DNA from: Climacium dendroides
Lineage: Eukaryota; Streptophyta; Bryopsida; Hypnales; Climaciaceae
DNA length: 64,000 nt
Assembly (NCBI GenBank): GCA_950106755.1
Contig: OX467086.1
Location: 20,168,001-20,232,000 of the forward strand
Direction of reading: 5' to 3'
Of this stretch, positions 21,393 through 34,524 are shown one piece after another. Made by a program: the position numbers and the translations under genes. Under the pieces are notes generated by a model. That model worked only from the letters and a program-made list of their open reading frames with translations, ran no database searches and had not been told where the DNA came from. Every line of letters starts with the position of its first letter. Position 1 is the stretch's first letter.

Positions 21393-24300
21393 TCACGCAA
21401 TGTCTGGCATCACCTTGCGTAAAGTGCCAATAACAGTTGACTTTTCTTCCCCGCCGTCGAATGATGCGTAGTTTACTTCCGGATCAAAAAAGTGACACTC
21501 CGTCATGATTGTCTTCATTAATCTCCAGTTAAATCTTGCAATGTTCAAATGCTGCAAAAAATAAAATTGAACTTTCATCAATAGCTTTGACCATTACAAA
21601 ACAAAATCTGCAAGACCACATCTTCTCAAACCACATCATCTCAAATTGGAAAAGAAAATTACAGTCGTGAAATTTCTCCACATGGACGTGGTTTACAAGA
21701 TTGTCATATTCTGAGTCGCTGTTAACTGAATCTACAAGGCACGCTCAGAGCCGCTAACCACAAAGGTCAGTTCACCCTGAAGTTCCCAGGCTAAACAAAA
21801 AAAAAACTTTGCAAATTCATAATCGACTATATAAACTTTCAAAAAGTTAATTGCGAAAGTCACTCTACTTCTGAAGAATCTAGCATATCCTGAATGTGCC
21901 GAAGTGCGTACCTTTCCCCAATTTTGAAGAAGAGAATCATGGGCCAGTCGTAGATTGTAGCTGGGGATCTTCTGAGAGATGTGATGAGGAATATGAACAC
22001 TGATGTCATGGCAAAGGACTTCGACCCTGCACAAAATAGTACCGTATCAGAAAGTGGCAAGGTACAACAAACTTGATGTTGGCTCTAAACTAAGGGTTAG
22101 TATATTTGGAGGAAAACATGGTCATCGTGGGCGCAACTGTTCAAACATTTCTTCCCACAATCCTGCACTTACATACATCACCCATCACGGGATTAGGGAG
22201 GAGACTAAGTGACAAACCATGAAGGGTAGTCGCAGTGCACTGTTCCGCCCAATTGCGCCTGAGCAGAATTCCAATCCTGAGCACCCTTGAATGGAATATG
22301 AGGAGCTGTGTGATGAACCATGGTGAAAGTGCTCATCTGCACAAATTTAATCCAATAACATACAAATTAGATGCTTTGACAGTATTAAAAATAGCAAAGG
22401 AACTGAGAAAGCTTCAATTAGACGAGTAGACACTCTTCAAAAGCAGGGAAAACCAAAATCACCAAGGAGAGACTAACTTACCCAAAAGTGATACCCGAGC
22501 CATGGCATTAGCCAAAATTTGAACCAGCCAGCAATTCCAGTGAAGTAGATAATTGCGGGCCAACCGATTGCCATGAATGCAAAAACGGCAGCCAAGCTAA
22601 CCTTCACGCGAGGTTTCTCACTATCTCGGTATTTGTTCAAGTCGAAATGCCACAAAGCCCTATATATAAGGAACCAAAGCAACATTAAATTATGGTCAAA
22701 AACTTGACAGAATTCTAATTCTCAATAAGATGTAAATTAACATCTACCGCTTTCATACAACAGGGAGTTAAGAAAAAGATATCCACAAATTCGACTGATG
22801 ACCAGTAAATGATTCTCGCAAGTAATTCATGATCATCAATAATGACCAAGTTTTACCAAGCAGCAGGCTCAAGTATACCGGTACGAGGAACGAGAACAGA
22901 GCTGGAAAGTGAATACGTACCAATGACCAATTGAAGCCCATGGTCTCAAGGGGCCCATGCCAAACTCCATAAACGATTTCATTAATGGTGAGAAAGATCC
23001 CCACTGTTCCTTCATCACTGGATGCCAGGCCGTGTCCTCCGCCAACCTGAAAATCCAGAATTCGAAGAAAGTCAACAAAACGATTTGACAAAGTATTTAA
23101 ACTACATTCTATACCTATAACTTCACCACTAGAAAAATAGAAAAAAAGACACAGCAATTGAAAACTAGAGTGAGATATAAAGAACTTACATGTTGGTCTT
23201 GGCATGATGCCTGTCATGCTTGAATCTCCATGGCTCGTATGGATAAATAAGAGGGAGGAAGGCAATAGTCCCGACGATGTCTTCCAGCAATTTATTCTTG
23301 GAAAAAGACTTATGTGCACAGTCGTGACCTATCACAAAAAACTGAAACCACATACAAATCAGAATTTCGCTCGAATCAAGCCAAAGAGGAAATAAATATA
23401 TATTCTCTGACAGTTCTACCATGCATCGTTTGAATCATATTGAGCAGATACTTGATAGAAAGATACCAGATAGAATTTTCATCTACTCAATTAAGGCATT
23501 TCAAAATCAGGAGGATTGACATTCGGAGAGAACGTACTCCAGTGATAGCGGTTCCAGTCCAGGCCCAAGCCAATGGAAGCAGGTACCAAGGTGCCTTGGC
23601 GATCATAAAGAGACCAAGAGAGTAGGAAGCCACAGAGATGCAAATCGTCTTGAATGCTTTCAAGTCATTGATCTCGAAGACCTAAACCACAGGAAAGCGA
23701 GCTCGTCAGAAACATTACATTATCATAAAACCAACTCATGTCATTTCTCCTCACCAAACAGAGAATTAACAAGAATCGCCAAAAAATTCGAGCAATTCAA
23801 AATGTTTATGATCAGAATAACAGTACGTGAAAGTTGTAGCACCAGATTCTCTATCAAAGTTCACACTAACCTCCGGTGGGAAGCTATCGATCACTTTCTT
23901 CAGCGTCACTCCCTCAGGCACCGGCTCTCCAATCTGTGTGAACCCGTACTCCTCAGCCAGTCGCTGCCTTTCACCAGCATCTTCCAGTGGGTTTGACGGA
24001 GGCGCAAGAGGAGCTGCCACTGCTGATATTGGGCGTCTAGCCCCACTGTGTGATAAACCCGTCTCCCTCACTCTCGAGATTTCCAACTATTGTAACACAA
24101 GAAGATTACACAGATAAGGAGTCATCAGGGACACTAACTTCCTTTCCAATGAACATCATCGACTATATGTCCCTACCCAAAAGACCGTGATTGAGTGCAA
24201 CAATGTCCCAGGAAACAGGGAACGCATCCAGTAACAATTTATCAAAAAACTGAATCCCAACAAACACCAATCATAACATACACTGAGGGTTATCAAAACC

Positions 24301-24891
24301 TGATAATCAGCTACCATCAGTAAAAGGGGAACAGATGGCCGAGAAATACGATGCATTACCTTACCAACACCGAGTCCTTTCAAAGACAAGCTGGCAGATG
24401 GAAAGCTCAGAACAGCGGCTTGACTGGAACCCGTACATTTCGGCTGGCCAACCTGAGCATCCACAAACGCGACCCAGCGTCAGACCCGGGACAAGTTTAC
24501 ATAAACTATACGTACTCCTCAATTCGGGACAAATGTACAATTCTAGTACAAAATAGCAAAAGAATAGCAATCCCCTCCATAGTATAGCAATCCATATGTC
24601 AAAAGATAATTTAACCATCATTGGACTTCCCCTGAGCAATGCTCTACCCCACATTACCGAACGCCCTTCGGTGACACAAAATGCAATACAACAAAGAACC
24701 TCTCAGCAAATTCTTTGATTCATAAAAACCATCTTCCTCCACAAATTATTGAGAAGCGCTATTACTATACTTAAAATTAATAGCATCATTTGTGAATATG
24801 ATCCCATTCGAGAAATGTAGGTTACTACCTTGTGAGGAGCCACCACCGAGGTGCAAGGCCGGAGGCTCAAGCCACAAGCAGCAGCTGCCAT
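21393..24891 (-). CDS. FAD6: Chloroplast omega-6 (delta-12) fatty acid desaturase, 454 aa, ten exons
   Basis: Exons are 24891-24829, 24452-24360, 24086-23871, 23681-23538, 23341-23190, 23046-22921, 22659-22482, 22336-22218, 22026-21912 and 21551-21393. All junctions are GT/AG with consistent phase; the CDS is 1365 bp. The enzyme inserts the second double bond into 16:1/18:1 on plastid glycerolipids, using ferredoxin, in the chloroplast envelope. The three histidine boxes that bind the di-iron centre are intact: HDCAH (178-182), HDRHH (214-218) and HIPHH (375-379). Other family signatures are [30 protein letters not shown] and [10 protein letters not shown]. The N-terminus ([15 protein letters not shown]...), rich in Ala/Ser and poor in acidic residues, is a plausible transit peptide. 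Length is close to Arabidopsis FAD6 (about 448 aa). The gene looks intact. Confidence 0.97.
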
Positions 24892-25600
24892 GGCTGCCTG
24901 TCCTCACGCAGAGCCAACCTGCACCATAAATCAATCCCGTAACTCCGTAAGTCCAAACCCGTAACATCAATTGCATCCAACAGACCACACCAACACACCA
25001 TTCCCGACGAATGCACCGCAATTGGGATACAAAACCTTATGATCAACACCGCTCTTGTTGCTTGTTGCCAATTCAACAAACCCTCCCAAACTCTCTGATT
25101 TTTCCAGGATTTTTTTTCACAAGAACACACTACTATTGAAACCTGATTGAGAAGAAGAAGAAAAAGAAGGTGAGGGATGTGCTTGTTACCCGACGTTGGG
25201 AGCGCTCCGGTGACGGTGGTGCCCTTTGATCAGCCGCTGCGCTGCGAGGAAGATGTGCAGGTTGAAGAGGCTCTTCGTCGAGCGAGTGCGGGAGATAAGA
25301 AGCTCTGGCTGTCACACATCCACGACGGAGGTCAGGATTTTTCATCCATCCATCCTCCGTTCATCCGTTTGCGTTTGTTGTGGGCCTGGTATTTTTGTTA
25401 TGGTGGAAATTGGTTGGGGCCCCTACGTCAGTTTACCAATGAGGCAGGAGTCCCTTTTGCATCTTTGAAAAGGGTCCGGATCAATGAAGCCCGGGTCCAT
25501 TTTCATTTGAAAATGGGCCACACTCTTAGTGTGAATAAAATTGGCGTCTATGGCTCCTCAGCCAACCTCAATCTTCGAATCAACTGATAACTCTCTTTCA
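24892..25600. promoter_or_regulatory. 5' flank and probable promoter of FAD6
   Basis: Upstream of the FAD6 start, with a local rise in GC near 25180-25330. A 136-codon plus-strand frame here (25177-25587) matches nothing I know. On the minus strand the area near 25140-25165 is purely TTTCTTCTTC-like, as in plant core promoters and 5' UTRs. Confidence 0.4.
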
Positions 25601-26640
25601 AACACTTAGTAAAATATAATCTGTTGTTGACTTTTCAACGCTAATGTAGCATTGTTCCATTGGGAACCTATCACCATTGCCATTACAAGTTGCAACTCAT
25701 AACCTTCTTTCCTTTCAACTTGCCTCCTACCCCCTTGGATCATGAAGATTAAAGGTTTATGATTGAAAAATGTACAACCGATTATGTACAATAACCAATG
25801 AGTTGTATTAGCAACAAATTGGTTATCTAATACATAATACCTTCCCAACATGGGAAGGATCACTGTTTGGTTGTTATACAATGTGATGCACATATGAGAA
25901 GGTTTATTCCATAAATTGATAAGCTAAGCTTCAATGTGGAACGAGAATTTTGTAATTCCTTATTTTATTTGGAGAATCATAGAAGGGCTCTGTGAACTAT
26001 AATTACACAAAATAAACTTGACCTAGAAACAAATGATAAGTTTTCTAGTAATGTTTTTTGATTGAGGACGTCGCAATTTTTTTGAACAATTGTGCATGAT
26101 TTTCATTAAGCACATTACCTTAATTCATGGTTTTCAAGTGCCACCTTTAAAAACAAAAAAATCAACCATTTTTTGGCTAATAAATGACAAAGAATCTTTC
26201 CATCTAGGATAGAAGTGCAACTATTTATCCTCCAAATTTTGTATGAAAAGGGAAGGTCTTCTACAGTACTTTGACTTCCAATGACTTTTTTAGGATTTTT
26301 TTAAACCGATGATTTACACAATCCCCAAATGGATGATTTTCATAGTTACCAATTCGTCTTTCAAGGGTTAATGTTGTTATTAACCCTTAAAAGGGAACTA
26401 ACCTCCACAAGTGAGCTGCCACAAGTGAACTAACCTCCTCGCTTGTCCCCAAAGTCATTTAAGGGGTGTATGTAAAATAAAAGACCCCTATTTTGTGCTT
26501 GATTAATTCATTCTCTACACCCCTTGCCCAGAAAAAAAATTTGGTGCCTCCAATTGCAAATATGAATTCAAAATTTGCAAATTTTATCATGCGAGGCAAT
26601 TAAAAAGAATTTCAGCATTTTTCCTCGAGCTACAAGCTAC
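25601..26640. other. Spacer with a possible retroelement scrap
   Basis: A minus-strand frame at 25893-25606 contains RYYVLDNQFVANTTHWLLYI, which faintly resembles the RNase H region of gypsy-type polyproteins. The match is too weak to call. The rest is AT-rich with nothing recognised. Confidence 0.2.
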
Positions 26641-26684
26641 GTGGCGGGGCTCTTGCCGAGGGTTCACGGCAAGAGCCCCGCCAC
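26641..26684. repeat. Perfect 18-bp GC-rich inverted repeat with 8-nt loop
   Basis: GTGGCGGGGCTCTTGCCG (26641-26658), loop AGGGTTCA, then its exact reverse complement (26667-26684). It sits at the edge of a GC-rich island in otherwise AT-rich sequence. Confidence 0.95.
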
Positions 26685-27020
26685 GGCACAGACCTCTCCC
26701 ACTGACGGCCTGGATGAAGGGCATTTGAAGGACGGAAGCGGTGAAGACACCGACGGTATGGTAAGTTAACCGCCCCCGGCACAGGGTGGTGAGAAAGCAG
26801 TGGCCCTGACGCATCTCCACGGGATCCCCAAAAGTCGTTTTGCCACGGAGCCCCCCACCAAATGTACTCCCCGGAGTGGTCCGTCCCAATCGTGTTCGCC
26901 ATCAAGTTCCCATGTTCCCAATTCTGGGCTCCCAGCCATTCCACATCACTCGCCTTTTCACTCACTCTTGGAAGGAATCAGAGGTCCATATTCACCGGGG
27001 CTGAAGTCTCCATGGTGCTG
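26641..27020. other. GC-rich island, unidentified
   Basis: About 380 bp clearly richer in G+C than its surroundings. Overlapping frames run on both strands (for example minus 26965-26630), but no domain is recognised. It could be a gene fragment, the end of a retroelement or a captured promoter. Confidence 0.35.
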
Positions 27021-27070
27021 AGTGTGCAAGAGGTAGAGTAGTTTATCATTGTTTGGTGTTGAAAATTCAG

Positions 27071-27345
27071 CAAGGTAGGTACACCCAAAACCGCCACTTT
27101 TTGGTACTGAGCCTATTTTCTATTATTAGACTGGTCAAATTTTCATATATTCTTGTTGGTAAGTGAAAGGAGGTTCCAACGCACCAGAGCATGTGGCATT
27201 TGGATACTGTATGCAAAAGTTATTAAGGATCAAAGTTTGGTTTTGAAAGCATTTCTTCCACATAGGTACAGAACTGATTTTAGAGATGTACATATGGTAT
27301 AGATGGCGGTTTAAGGTCAGTGGCACATTTAGGTGTACCTACCTT
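27071..27345. mobile_element. Foldback MITE, about 275 bp
   Basis: The left end aaggtaggtacacccaaaa and the right end, inverted, aaggtaggtacacctaaat are inverted repeats. Pairing continues further in (aaaccgcca near 27089, matched by tggcggttt near 27304). No coding frames. The target duplication is not clear. Confidence 0.7.
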
Positions 27346-28649
27346 AGAAGGAGAAGGTTACCCATCGTGAATTAATCGTTTGTTGGGAATGGCTCAACTA
27401 GATCTATGTTAACCCTTTTAACGCTTGACCAGGCCAAAAATGGCCTATGATTTTTGATACAATATAGTATGCTTGGACTTTAATAGTATCCTTTGTTCAT
27501 TTTTTTTTGCTAACAATGATTGAATGGTAAGCTTACCAATGTTTTTGCAATAGGGTTTGAGTTGAACAACTTTGTATAGATGGCTCACTTGTTCATTCAC
27601 TCATACGCAAGTTGTGGAGGCCCTCAATCCTTTTCATTAATGCTGACACTATTGGGATGTGGGACAAAAGCACGAAATTGTACATAGAAATAGTAATCAA
27701 TTGGTGGAAATTTGTTGTAGTGTCAAGCTTTCAATTTAACACTTTATTTCTAGGCATGCTATATTGTATCAAAATTTGTAGGCCAATTCTCAAGCCTTAG
27801 AGCATCTAAACTAAAAAAAAAAAATTAGATAGTTGGCATGAATAAATCATTCGTTGGGAATGGCTCAACTATATTTAAGCTTTGTGGACTTAATTTAAAT
27901 GGAAAATTTCATCCTTGATGCCTTCTTTGAAAAGATAGACCCTACAAAGAATGAATATGTTTATTTTCCTAAGAAATTATCAAGTTCCTAAATGACAACA
28001 ATATCACTTGACCTACTCCAACATAATTAAGTAGGTTATGGTGGTAAGCCCCCTGTCAATGCTTGAGTATGAACTCATTACCACCTCAGTGGTGAACCAA
28101 AGCCAAAGCCATTGAGCCAAGGCTAAGGTAACTAGATAAATAACTAGACTATGAGAGATTATGCCTCTGGAGTACTAACTTGCTATTCAAACTTTCTCAA
28201 GGCAATTTTTGTCAATGGAGAGCTTCTTCTCCTTTTAGATCTAGAACCAACAAAGAAGTTGTGAATAGAGCTTTAATTTGTTGACTCTTGATGCAGTTGG
28301 AGGAAGCTTTGCATTGGCAAAAGCTACATTTGCAATGATTGTGAGAATGTTTGAATAGGACCGTGCTTGAAAAGTCAACTAGTATTATATAGACAAAGCC
28401 TCCCATGTTGTAATTATTTATTGTGTTCCCCGATTGATGAGGAAATGGTTTGCATTGATAAAAGCAACATGGGAGAAAGTTTGAATACCCTTACTCAAAA
28501 AGTGGATCAATTCTACAATGCTACAATAACAAAGTCTCTTGAAGACAAGTTGTTTGTTTTGTATTGTAAGTGTAAAAAGAGAATTTCACATAGTCTAGCC
28601 ACTAGCACCTATGGCCTAAAGGACCAAGTAGAATTTTTTGGCAAGATTT
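27346..28649. other. Spacer with a short direct repeat
   Basis: The phrase gttgggaatggctcaacta occurs near 27383 and again near 27851, each after a similar aatc-rich lead. No gene recognised. A 121-codon plus-strand frame at 28367-28732 overlaps the edge of repeat R1. Confidence 0.4.
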
Positions 28650-29290
28650 ATTTATTTTTTCATTTATTTTCTTTGAATTTTTCATACAATATGTGGGCAA
28701 GAAGTAGCTTCAAGGCACAACAATTTTCATAACTTTTAACTATATGGTTAGAAAGGTATATGTAATTTTCATTGCTCAACAAGCAACTTGGGCAACTCAA
28801 AAAAATTCTTTAAAAATCATTTATTTTTTAAAATAAAAATTGAAAATTGATTTTCTAGATTTATATATACATGGAAAGCTTTGAATCATTCCATTTTGAT
28901 TAATGAAATGAAAGTTATGAGAAGTTTTAGTTTGTGAGTAGTTACAAAATCTCTATTCTAAAATAAACTTTGAAGTCCTTTATTTAATTCAATTTTCAAT
29001 ATTTTGGAAAAAATAAATAAAAACTATAGGATGTAGATTGTTTATGACAACATCAAAAACTTTGGGATTGGAAATTTTCAATTCCATACCTAAATTTTTA
29101 ACAATTTAGTATTTTAAACATTCTCTTTTTCTTTCTCCTTACTACTCTTTTCAAGCATGAATATGAAATACTTTTACTGAATTTTTTATATGTATTCCCA
29201 ACTCACTTACATATTATGGAGGGTTGCAAGTTGCAGGATCTTCACATTTTGGGGGAACATTTTCGAAAATGAAATCTAACCAATTTTTAC
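28650..29290 (-). repeat. Dispersed repeat R1, copy B, without Helitron
   Basis: Read on the minus strand, this aligns with both flanks of Helitron copy 1 (5089-5185 and 6058-6700). The Helitron junction corresponds to about 29176, where the reverse complement reads ggaataca|tataaaaaattcag. It is thus a natural empty site. Confidence 0.65.
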
Positions 29291-31290
29291 AAATCAATTT
29301 TTACAACTTTTGTAGTGCCTCTATTTGTACAAGGTGATCTATTTAGCATCATAGAAGTTGTACAAATTAGATAGAATATCTAGTACAAATATTGGTATTT
29401 ACCTTACAACTTCTAATGATTTACATTTGGATACAATGTGTGATTAATACATGTATATTCACACCACAAATCTGAATTCTAATTCAATTGACTTGAGCCA
29501 AGATTATGACAACATTCATGCCTTTAATTACATCCATTGGTTGGATTAAAACTAGTTGTAGGATGCCATACAAGAAATACACCTTAAGACCATTTGAGAT
29601 CTTCTTGACCTTGAGCTATTGAGTCTAAATATCCTAACCAATACAAGTAACTTTTTGTTGCATAAGATAAGATGACTTAATCCTTTTCTCAAAAAACTTC
29701 CTTTAAATTTGTTACTTAGATTAAGAGTACTTTGTCAACTTTTTTATTCTATAATTTTAAATAAATATAATAAAATTCTAATTATTGTTGGATATACCAA
29801 TATCAATAAATAAAATATTTCATTCAATTATGAACTTTGGATAATGAGGTGAAAAATATATTTTTTTAGATGACATTTGTCACAAACATATAGAATACAT
29901 CAAAGTGGAGGAGTTTTCAATATTTTTCATACACTTGTGTATAAATATGCCATAAAAATTTGAAGAACATGTGTAGCAAAGGTATAGTGAATCACTTTTG
30001 ATGAGATGAGTGATATAGTTTTGATGGAAGTGTCTACCAATTTCCAAAACATCAATGATCATAGGTGCATGTAGTATCATAGGTGACTTTAGTTAGTCTA
30101 ACTTCCTTAGATTCAAAACTATGCATAGGGATTCTTGAAGTATTTTAGTAATTTCTTCATTGATATTTGAATGTCCGCTAGATTATCTTAATGTCCTACA
30201 ATAGAATTTTGAAAACAAATTGTTAGTTTGAATAGGACATATACAACTTACAATAAACTCTTTGAAAAAAAACTTTAGATATAAAAAGGTAAAATATAAT
30301 GTCTTTTAATATTTCAACCACTATGGTCTTCAAAAAAATAAAATGTTTTTTACAATAATTTTAGGAAAGGTACATTTCAAAATATTAGCTAAAAGATTTA
30401 CTAATTGGAGTCATCAAATTATACTTGCCCTTATTCTACTAATGATGACCATTTGAAGCTTTTGAAATATTGAAATGTTGCAAAAATTGGCACCCATTTT
30501 ATTTGGTTTTCATAAATTCATAATGACAACAAATCATGATGGACCACAACAAAAAAAAAGGCATTCTAGCTTAAATTGACATATTAAAAACAACATTGTC
30601 CCAAAATCAAAAGGTGCCATATTAATGATTGCAGCAAATCCAAACTTGAAATTAGATGAGAAGATAGACAAAAGCAATGTCAAAATATTTGTGGTTTCAA
30701 ATTATAACTTTACTTCAAATTTCATTGCTTTAAGCGCACCTCAATCTCATTAATGAACTATATAATTATATGGCAATATAGAAGAAAATTGACCTTATAT
30801 ACATCAATACATAAATTATCTCTAACCAAAAAGTCATCAAATGAATATTGAAATGAAAATTTTAATATCATATCAATAAAAGATTAGAAGTTGTTTGGAA
30901 GTTGTTTTAGGCATCATAAAATAAAAAAGAGCTTGACTTAAATGCCCATTCAAAAATGGATGAAATATGCGATCGACAAATGAAAAATCCATAATCACGA
31001 AATACATAGATTTCTCATGTTAAAAGGAGATTGCAAGAAATAATGTATCCACCTTTTGAACAGATTGTTTTGTGGCAAGGATTTTTTATCATAGGTACTT
31101 GTATTATATGCACCTTCTATTAAAGAAAATTTTGGACCTCCATAGAGTTTTTTGACTTTTGGTAGCAATGCAAATACAACAAAATAAAAAATGAATTATA
31201 TATATAATATTCTTTATTTTTTTATATTTGTACTTCTACTAAAAGTCAAACGACCCTCTTGAGGCAACAATGCTAGTACGAGAGCACAAA
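29291..31290. other. AT-rich spacer, nothing recognised
   Basis: About 2 kb with no convincing frames or repeats. Confidence 0.5.
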
Positions 31291-31650
31291 AATGCGAGCA
31301 TGTGAGCTATAAGCATATATAAAAGCAGATGTACTACAACGAAGGTGCTTACAATGTTAAACACTTACAGCATAGGTACCTACATCATAGTAAGTTACAC
31401 TAAAAACATGAAAGATTTCTACCAATACAAACACCTATAACATAGGTGTATAGTCTTCAAGGCTCATGTGCTCATGTTCCTAGGCTCACATAATAGCGAC
31501 CCTCTTCTAGAGACCTCCAATATTCTCTGATACATGGTTGTAGGGATTTCTACGTTGTAGTACAAGCTGCTAACTATGGTTGCAGGGTACCTACTCACAC
31601 CCAGGTTGAAGGCTTGTAGGCTCACATTTCCAGGCTCACACACTAGCATC
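31291..31650. repeat. Copy 1 of the 'aggtgcttacaacat' repeat family
   Basis: Contains short reiterated phrases such as gaaggtgcttacaatg, acagcataggtacctac, acctataacataggtg, and a block built on aggctcatgtgctcatg. Related segments are at 51080-51240 and 56635-56790. Confidence 0.55.
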
Positions 31651-31759
31651 ACTGTTTGTCCAACCACCTCCCACTTAGACCTTTCCTTCACGTGGATCTA
31701 CTCAACTCCTACAAGAAGACACATATAAGTTAGCTAGCCGGTAGTGTTTGAGACTACGT

Positions 31760-32340
31760 ACCTCGAACAAACTCTTTTGCTTCATGTGAGTCTAACACTC
31801 TTAACGCCAGTTTTGGACCAAGGTTCCGTGATTCTTCTTCTACAGAGTACAGACTGCCCCTGAAACGCTTACCAATTCCTCCATCCAGGGCCTTGGTTTC
31901 TGAATCCCGAATCCAATTGACTGAGTAGTAAGCTTGGTGTGTGTGTGTGTACCATCGTCCCAACTGGGGATCCACGGCAACCAACTGGACTCCTTCCACA
32001 GTGGCCGGATCATGACAAAGCTGCCTGCTCCTCGAATTTCCTGACACTCTACTTACATTCATCGTGAAGCTCGGGTGCTCGGGTGCTCGGCTGCTGCTGC
32101 ACTGCTGCATGCGGTTGAAACTGAAATTGGCAAATTGGCAAATGGGCAAATGAGTGAGTAATCATCTCTGCAGCTCGGATACGCGGTAATCACGTTGGAA
32201 AAAGGGAAAAAAAAAAGAGCAGACCAGGCACTCCGTGACGTAAGGTAGCCGACCCACTTCCAACCACTAAAGCAGTTACGCAGATTTGGAGTCGCAGGCT
32301 TTGGAGGGCGGGATTTTTCCGGCATAGAGTACAGAAATTA
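31760..32340 (-). other. GC-richer island with a possible first exon
   Basis: A minus-strand frame from the ATG at about 32063 runs to a strong donor (CGAG|GTACGT, near 31761). It contains GVQLVAVDPQLGRWYTHTH and GSLYSVEEESRNLGPKLALR. The region is GC-richer than its surroundings, and upstream sequence could be a promoter. The nearest acceptor would leave an intron of only about 53 nt and an immediate stop, so this may be a truncated or captured first exon. No family recognised. Confidence 0.35.
31938..31951. repeat. Short (GT)n tract
   Basis: A run of about seven GT units inside the candidate exon region. Minor. Confidence 0.6.
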
Positions 32341-33149
32341 ATAGAGTTGGGAAGGATTGCATGTTTGTTTTGAGAATTTCATTGCACAAAACAGAGTTAG
32401 TATGAGTTTTTTAGTGGATGATTCTCATCAACGTATACCATATGTGAAGGTTTGATTTAGCACATGAGTGTTGGAATTGAGTTTTCACGTCAGGTTCATA
32501 GGAGGCCTCATTACCTCAAACCATTCGCAAGATGATGTGTGTCACATTTTTTTTAAATGACTTAATTTCTGTCAAGTTTGACCCTTTGTATAGGGTAATG
32601 GTGATATTAGACCTTTCTATTTCTGACCATAGGCTGATTGAAAAATTGGCCAAGGATTAGGTTGTAATATTGATAGCCTTGTAGCCAATTCTAATGTATC
32701 ACAACTGCTCCTTGAATTGCACCACAACTTCACGGAAAGAAAGCAGTCTATAGATTGGAAATGGGTCGGTGGTTGGAAATAGGTTAGCTACTATAGAGCA
32801 ACCCCTCAATTACATGCCACAATTGACCTCTGAAGGTTTTCTACCATTGATCTTCTAAGATAGAGGAATGCCCTTCATTGATTTGCTTGAGATTGTTGTT
32901 TGAGTGTGTTGTTGTGGGGTGACCTTAGCCTTCATGCCCACTACCTTTCCTTCGTGCTCCTTGTTCATCACATTGAGCCTCCACACGTCCATTTAGCTAC
33001 CCAAGTAATGGACACATAGTAAGTGGATTTTCTAATGGAGTTTTTAGAAAGCTTGAAAACATAAATAGCATAAACGAAATGAACGTACTAGGATTTATAA
33101 ATATTAGCATAAAGTAAATCACAAAAAGAAAAAAAGAAAGAAAAGAAAA

Positions 33150-33150
<1 letters not shown>
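32341..33150. other. Spacer, nothing recognised
   Basis: A short stretch near 32870-32920 resembles one near 6490-6540 (both contain tgtgttgttgtgggg or a near match). Otherwise nothing seen. Confidence 0.4.

Positions 33151-33151
<1 letters not shown>

Positions 33152-33214
<63 letters not shown>
33152..33214. repeat. (AT)n microsatellite, about 31 units
   Basis: An uninterrupted AT dinucleotide run, preceded by an A/G-rich tract and followed by a short GT run. Likely to vary in length between individuals and to be prone to assembly error. Confidence 0.98.
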
Positions 33215-33216
<2 letters not shown>

Positions 33217-33953
33217 GTGTGTGTACATTATATAGTCTATTGTGTTGCCATATATTCAAATTCTAGAGAAATTAGAGTACAATATTGTACTTACCTATAC
33301 AATTAGTACTCTTGAAAATTTCATAGTACAAATGAATGCAATTGTTTAAGATACTTATTATATTGTTTTTAAAAATTAGTCTCTGTTCTTTTAAGGAGGA
33401 GTGATTGTTACTACAAATGAAATGATTGGCACACTTCAAGAATATATGGTACCTCACACTTAACAAAGGTCACTATTTGCACACATGATCACCATATATA
33501 AAACTCTTTTATTAATACAAAATAATTTTACTTTGCTTTTTAGAACCCCTTTGATGTAAACATTTTTTAGGAATTTTCACAAATTGGATGGTACAAAACT
33601 ATTACATCAACAATACTCTTGATTTGCATATATACCAATATGTACAAAAATAGATCAGCATTGGAGTTTCTTTCCATTGTCAACACCCTATTGAAGTCAT
33701 TGTATGTAAAAAATCTCACCATTTGTCCTTATTTTAAGCATGCACTATTTTCTATATAATATTATTTACAACTAAGAAAATCTTGAGTTCATTATAATAT
33801 ACATGTCTGCACTTTCTAAGCTCACAATTTTTTTTAAACATTTCAGACTTCCTTCTTCACTCAAATACAACTCTTTGTATCCCAAAACGCACCTTAAGTT
33901 CTACACTTGGGGGCCAAATGTATTCAAGTCCCTTTATAAATTAATACGGAATA

Positions 33954-34524
33954 CTTCCTCTATTCCAAAATAAATCTAGGGGTTCCTAGAAATGGCTAGA
34001 GTTAGTGCGTGAGTAGCTTCTACTTTAAGAGGATTGTGTTATTATTGTAGCTTCTACTAAACCCTACTAGGCATAAAAGAATGGAAGTTGATAGTGAAGC
34101 GATGCATATTGAAAATAGGTAGTAAAATTGACAAATTCATGCCCCTTTTGGAACTACTCCAATGGTACTAATTTTGATCATTTTTTGAGCAATGTTGGTG
34201 TAGTGACGTCCTTTGTATTCAATTTTGACAATGTTTTGTAATTCAAGTCTAAGAAATTCTCAATAAGAGATTTGTTAGTAGTAGTTTTTGTATAGTTGTA
34301 GATTAAATTCTTTGCCTTTGGTTGGTTAGAGGTTGCATTTTGATTCCCTTTATAGGGATCAAATTGCTATGTAGTCTTTAAAGTGAGGTATTTGTAGATT
34401 CTTTTGCTTCAATGTGTTTGAATTAGCTTCAATTGTTGTCCATCATGTTGTAGAGAGCCAATTTCGAATTTAATTTGGGACAAGTATATTTGGAACCCCT
34501 AGATTTATTTTGGGATGGAGAGAG
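33954..34524. mobile_element. Stowaway/mariner-type element (571 bp)
   Basis: The left end CTTCCTCTATTCCAAAATAA and the right end, inverted, CTCTCTCCATCCCAAAATAA continue as ATCTAGGGGTTCC, giving about 33-bp TIRs. TA dinucleotides flank both ends (33952-33953, 34525-34526). Plant mariner-like and Stowaway elements typically begin CTCCCTCCGTCCCAAAATA. There is no transposase. Confidence 0.88.

Noticed and set aside
22768..23319. 183-codon minus-strand frame
   Set aside because: It runs through FAD6 introns in a different frame from exons 5-6; the spliced model explains the region.
25177..25587. 136-codon plus-strand frame upstream of FAD6
   Set aside because: No recognisable domain. It overlaps the probable FAD6 promoter and 5' UTR, and composition changes along it.
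25606..25893. Minus-strand frame faintly like a gypsy RNase H region
   Set aside because: Only a few aligned residues, with no adjoining integrase or protease and no LTRs.
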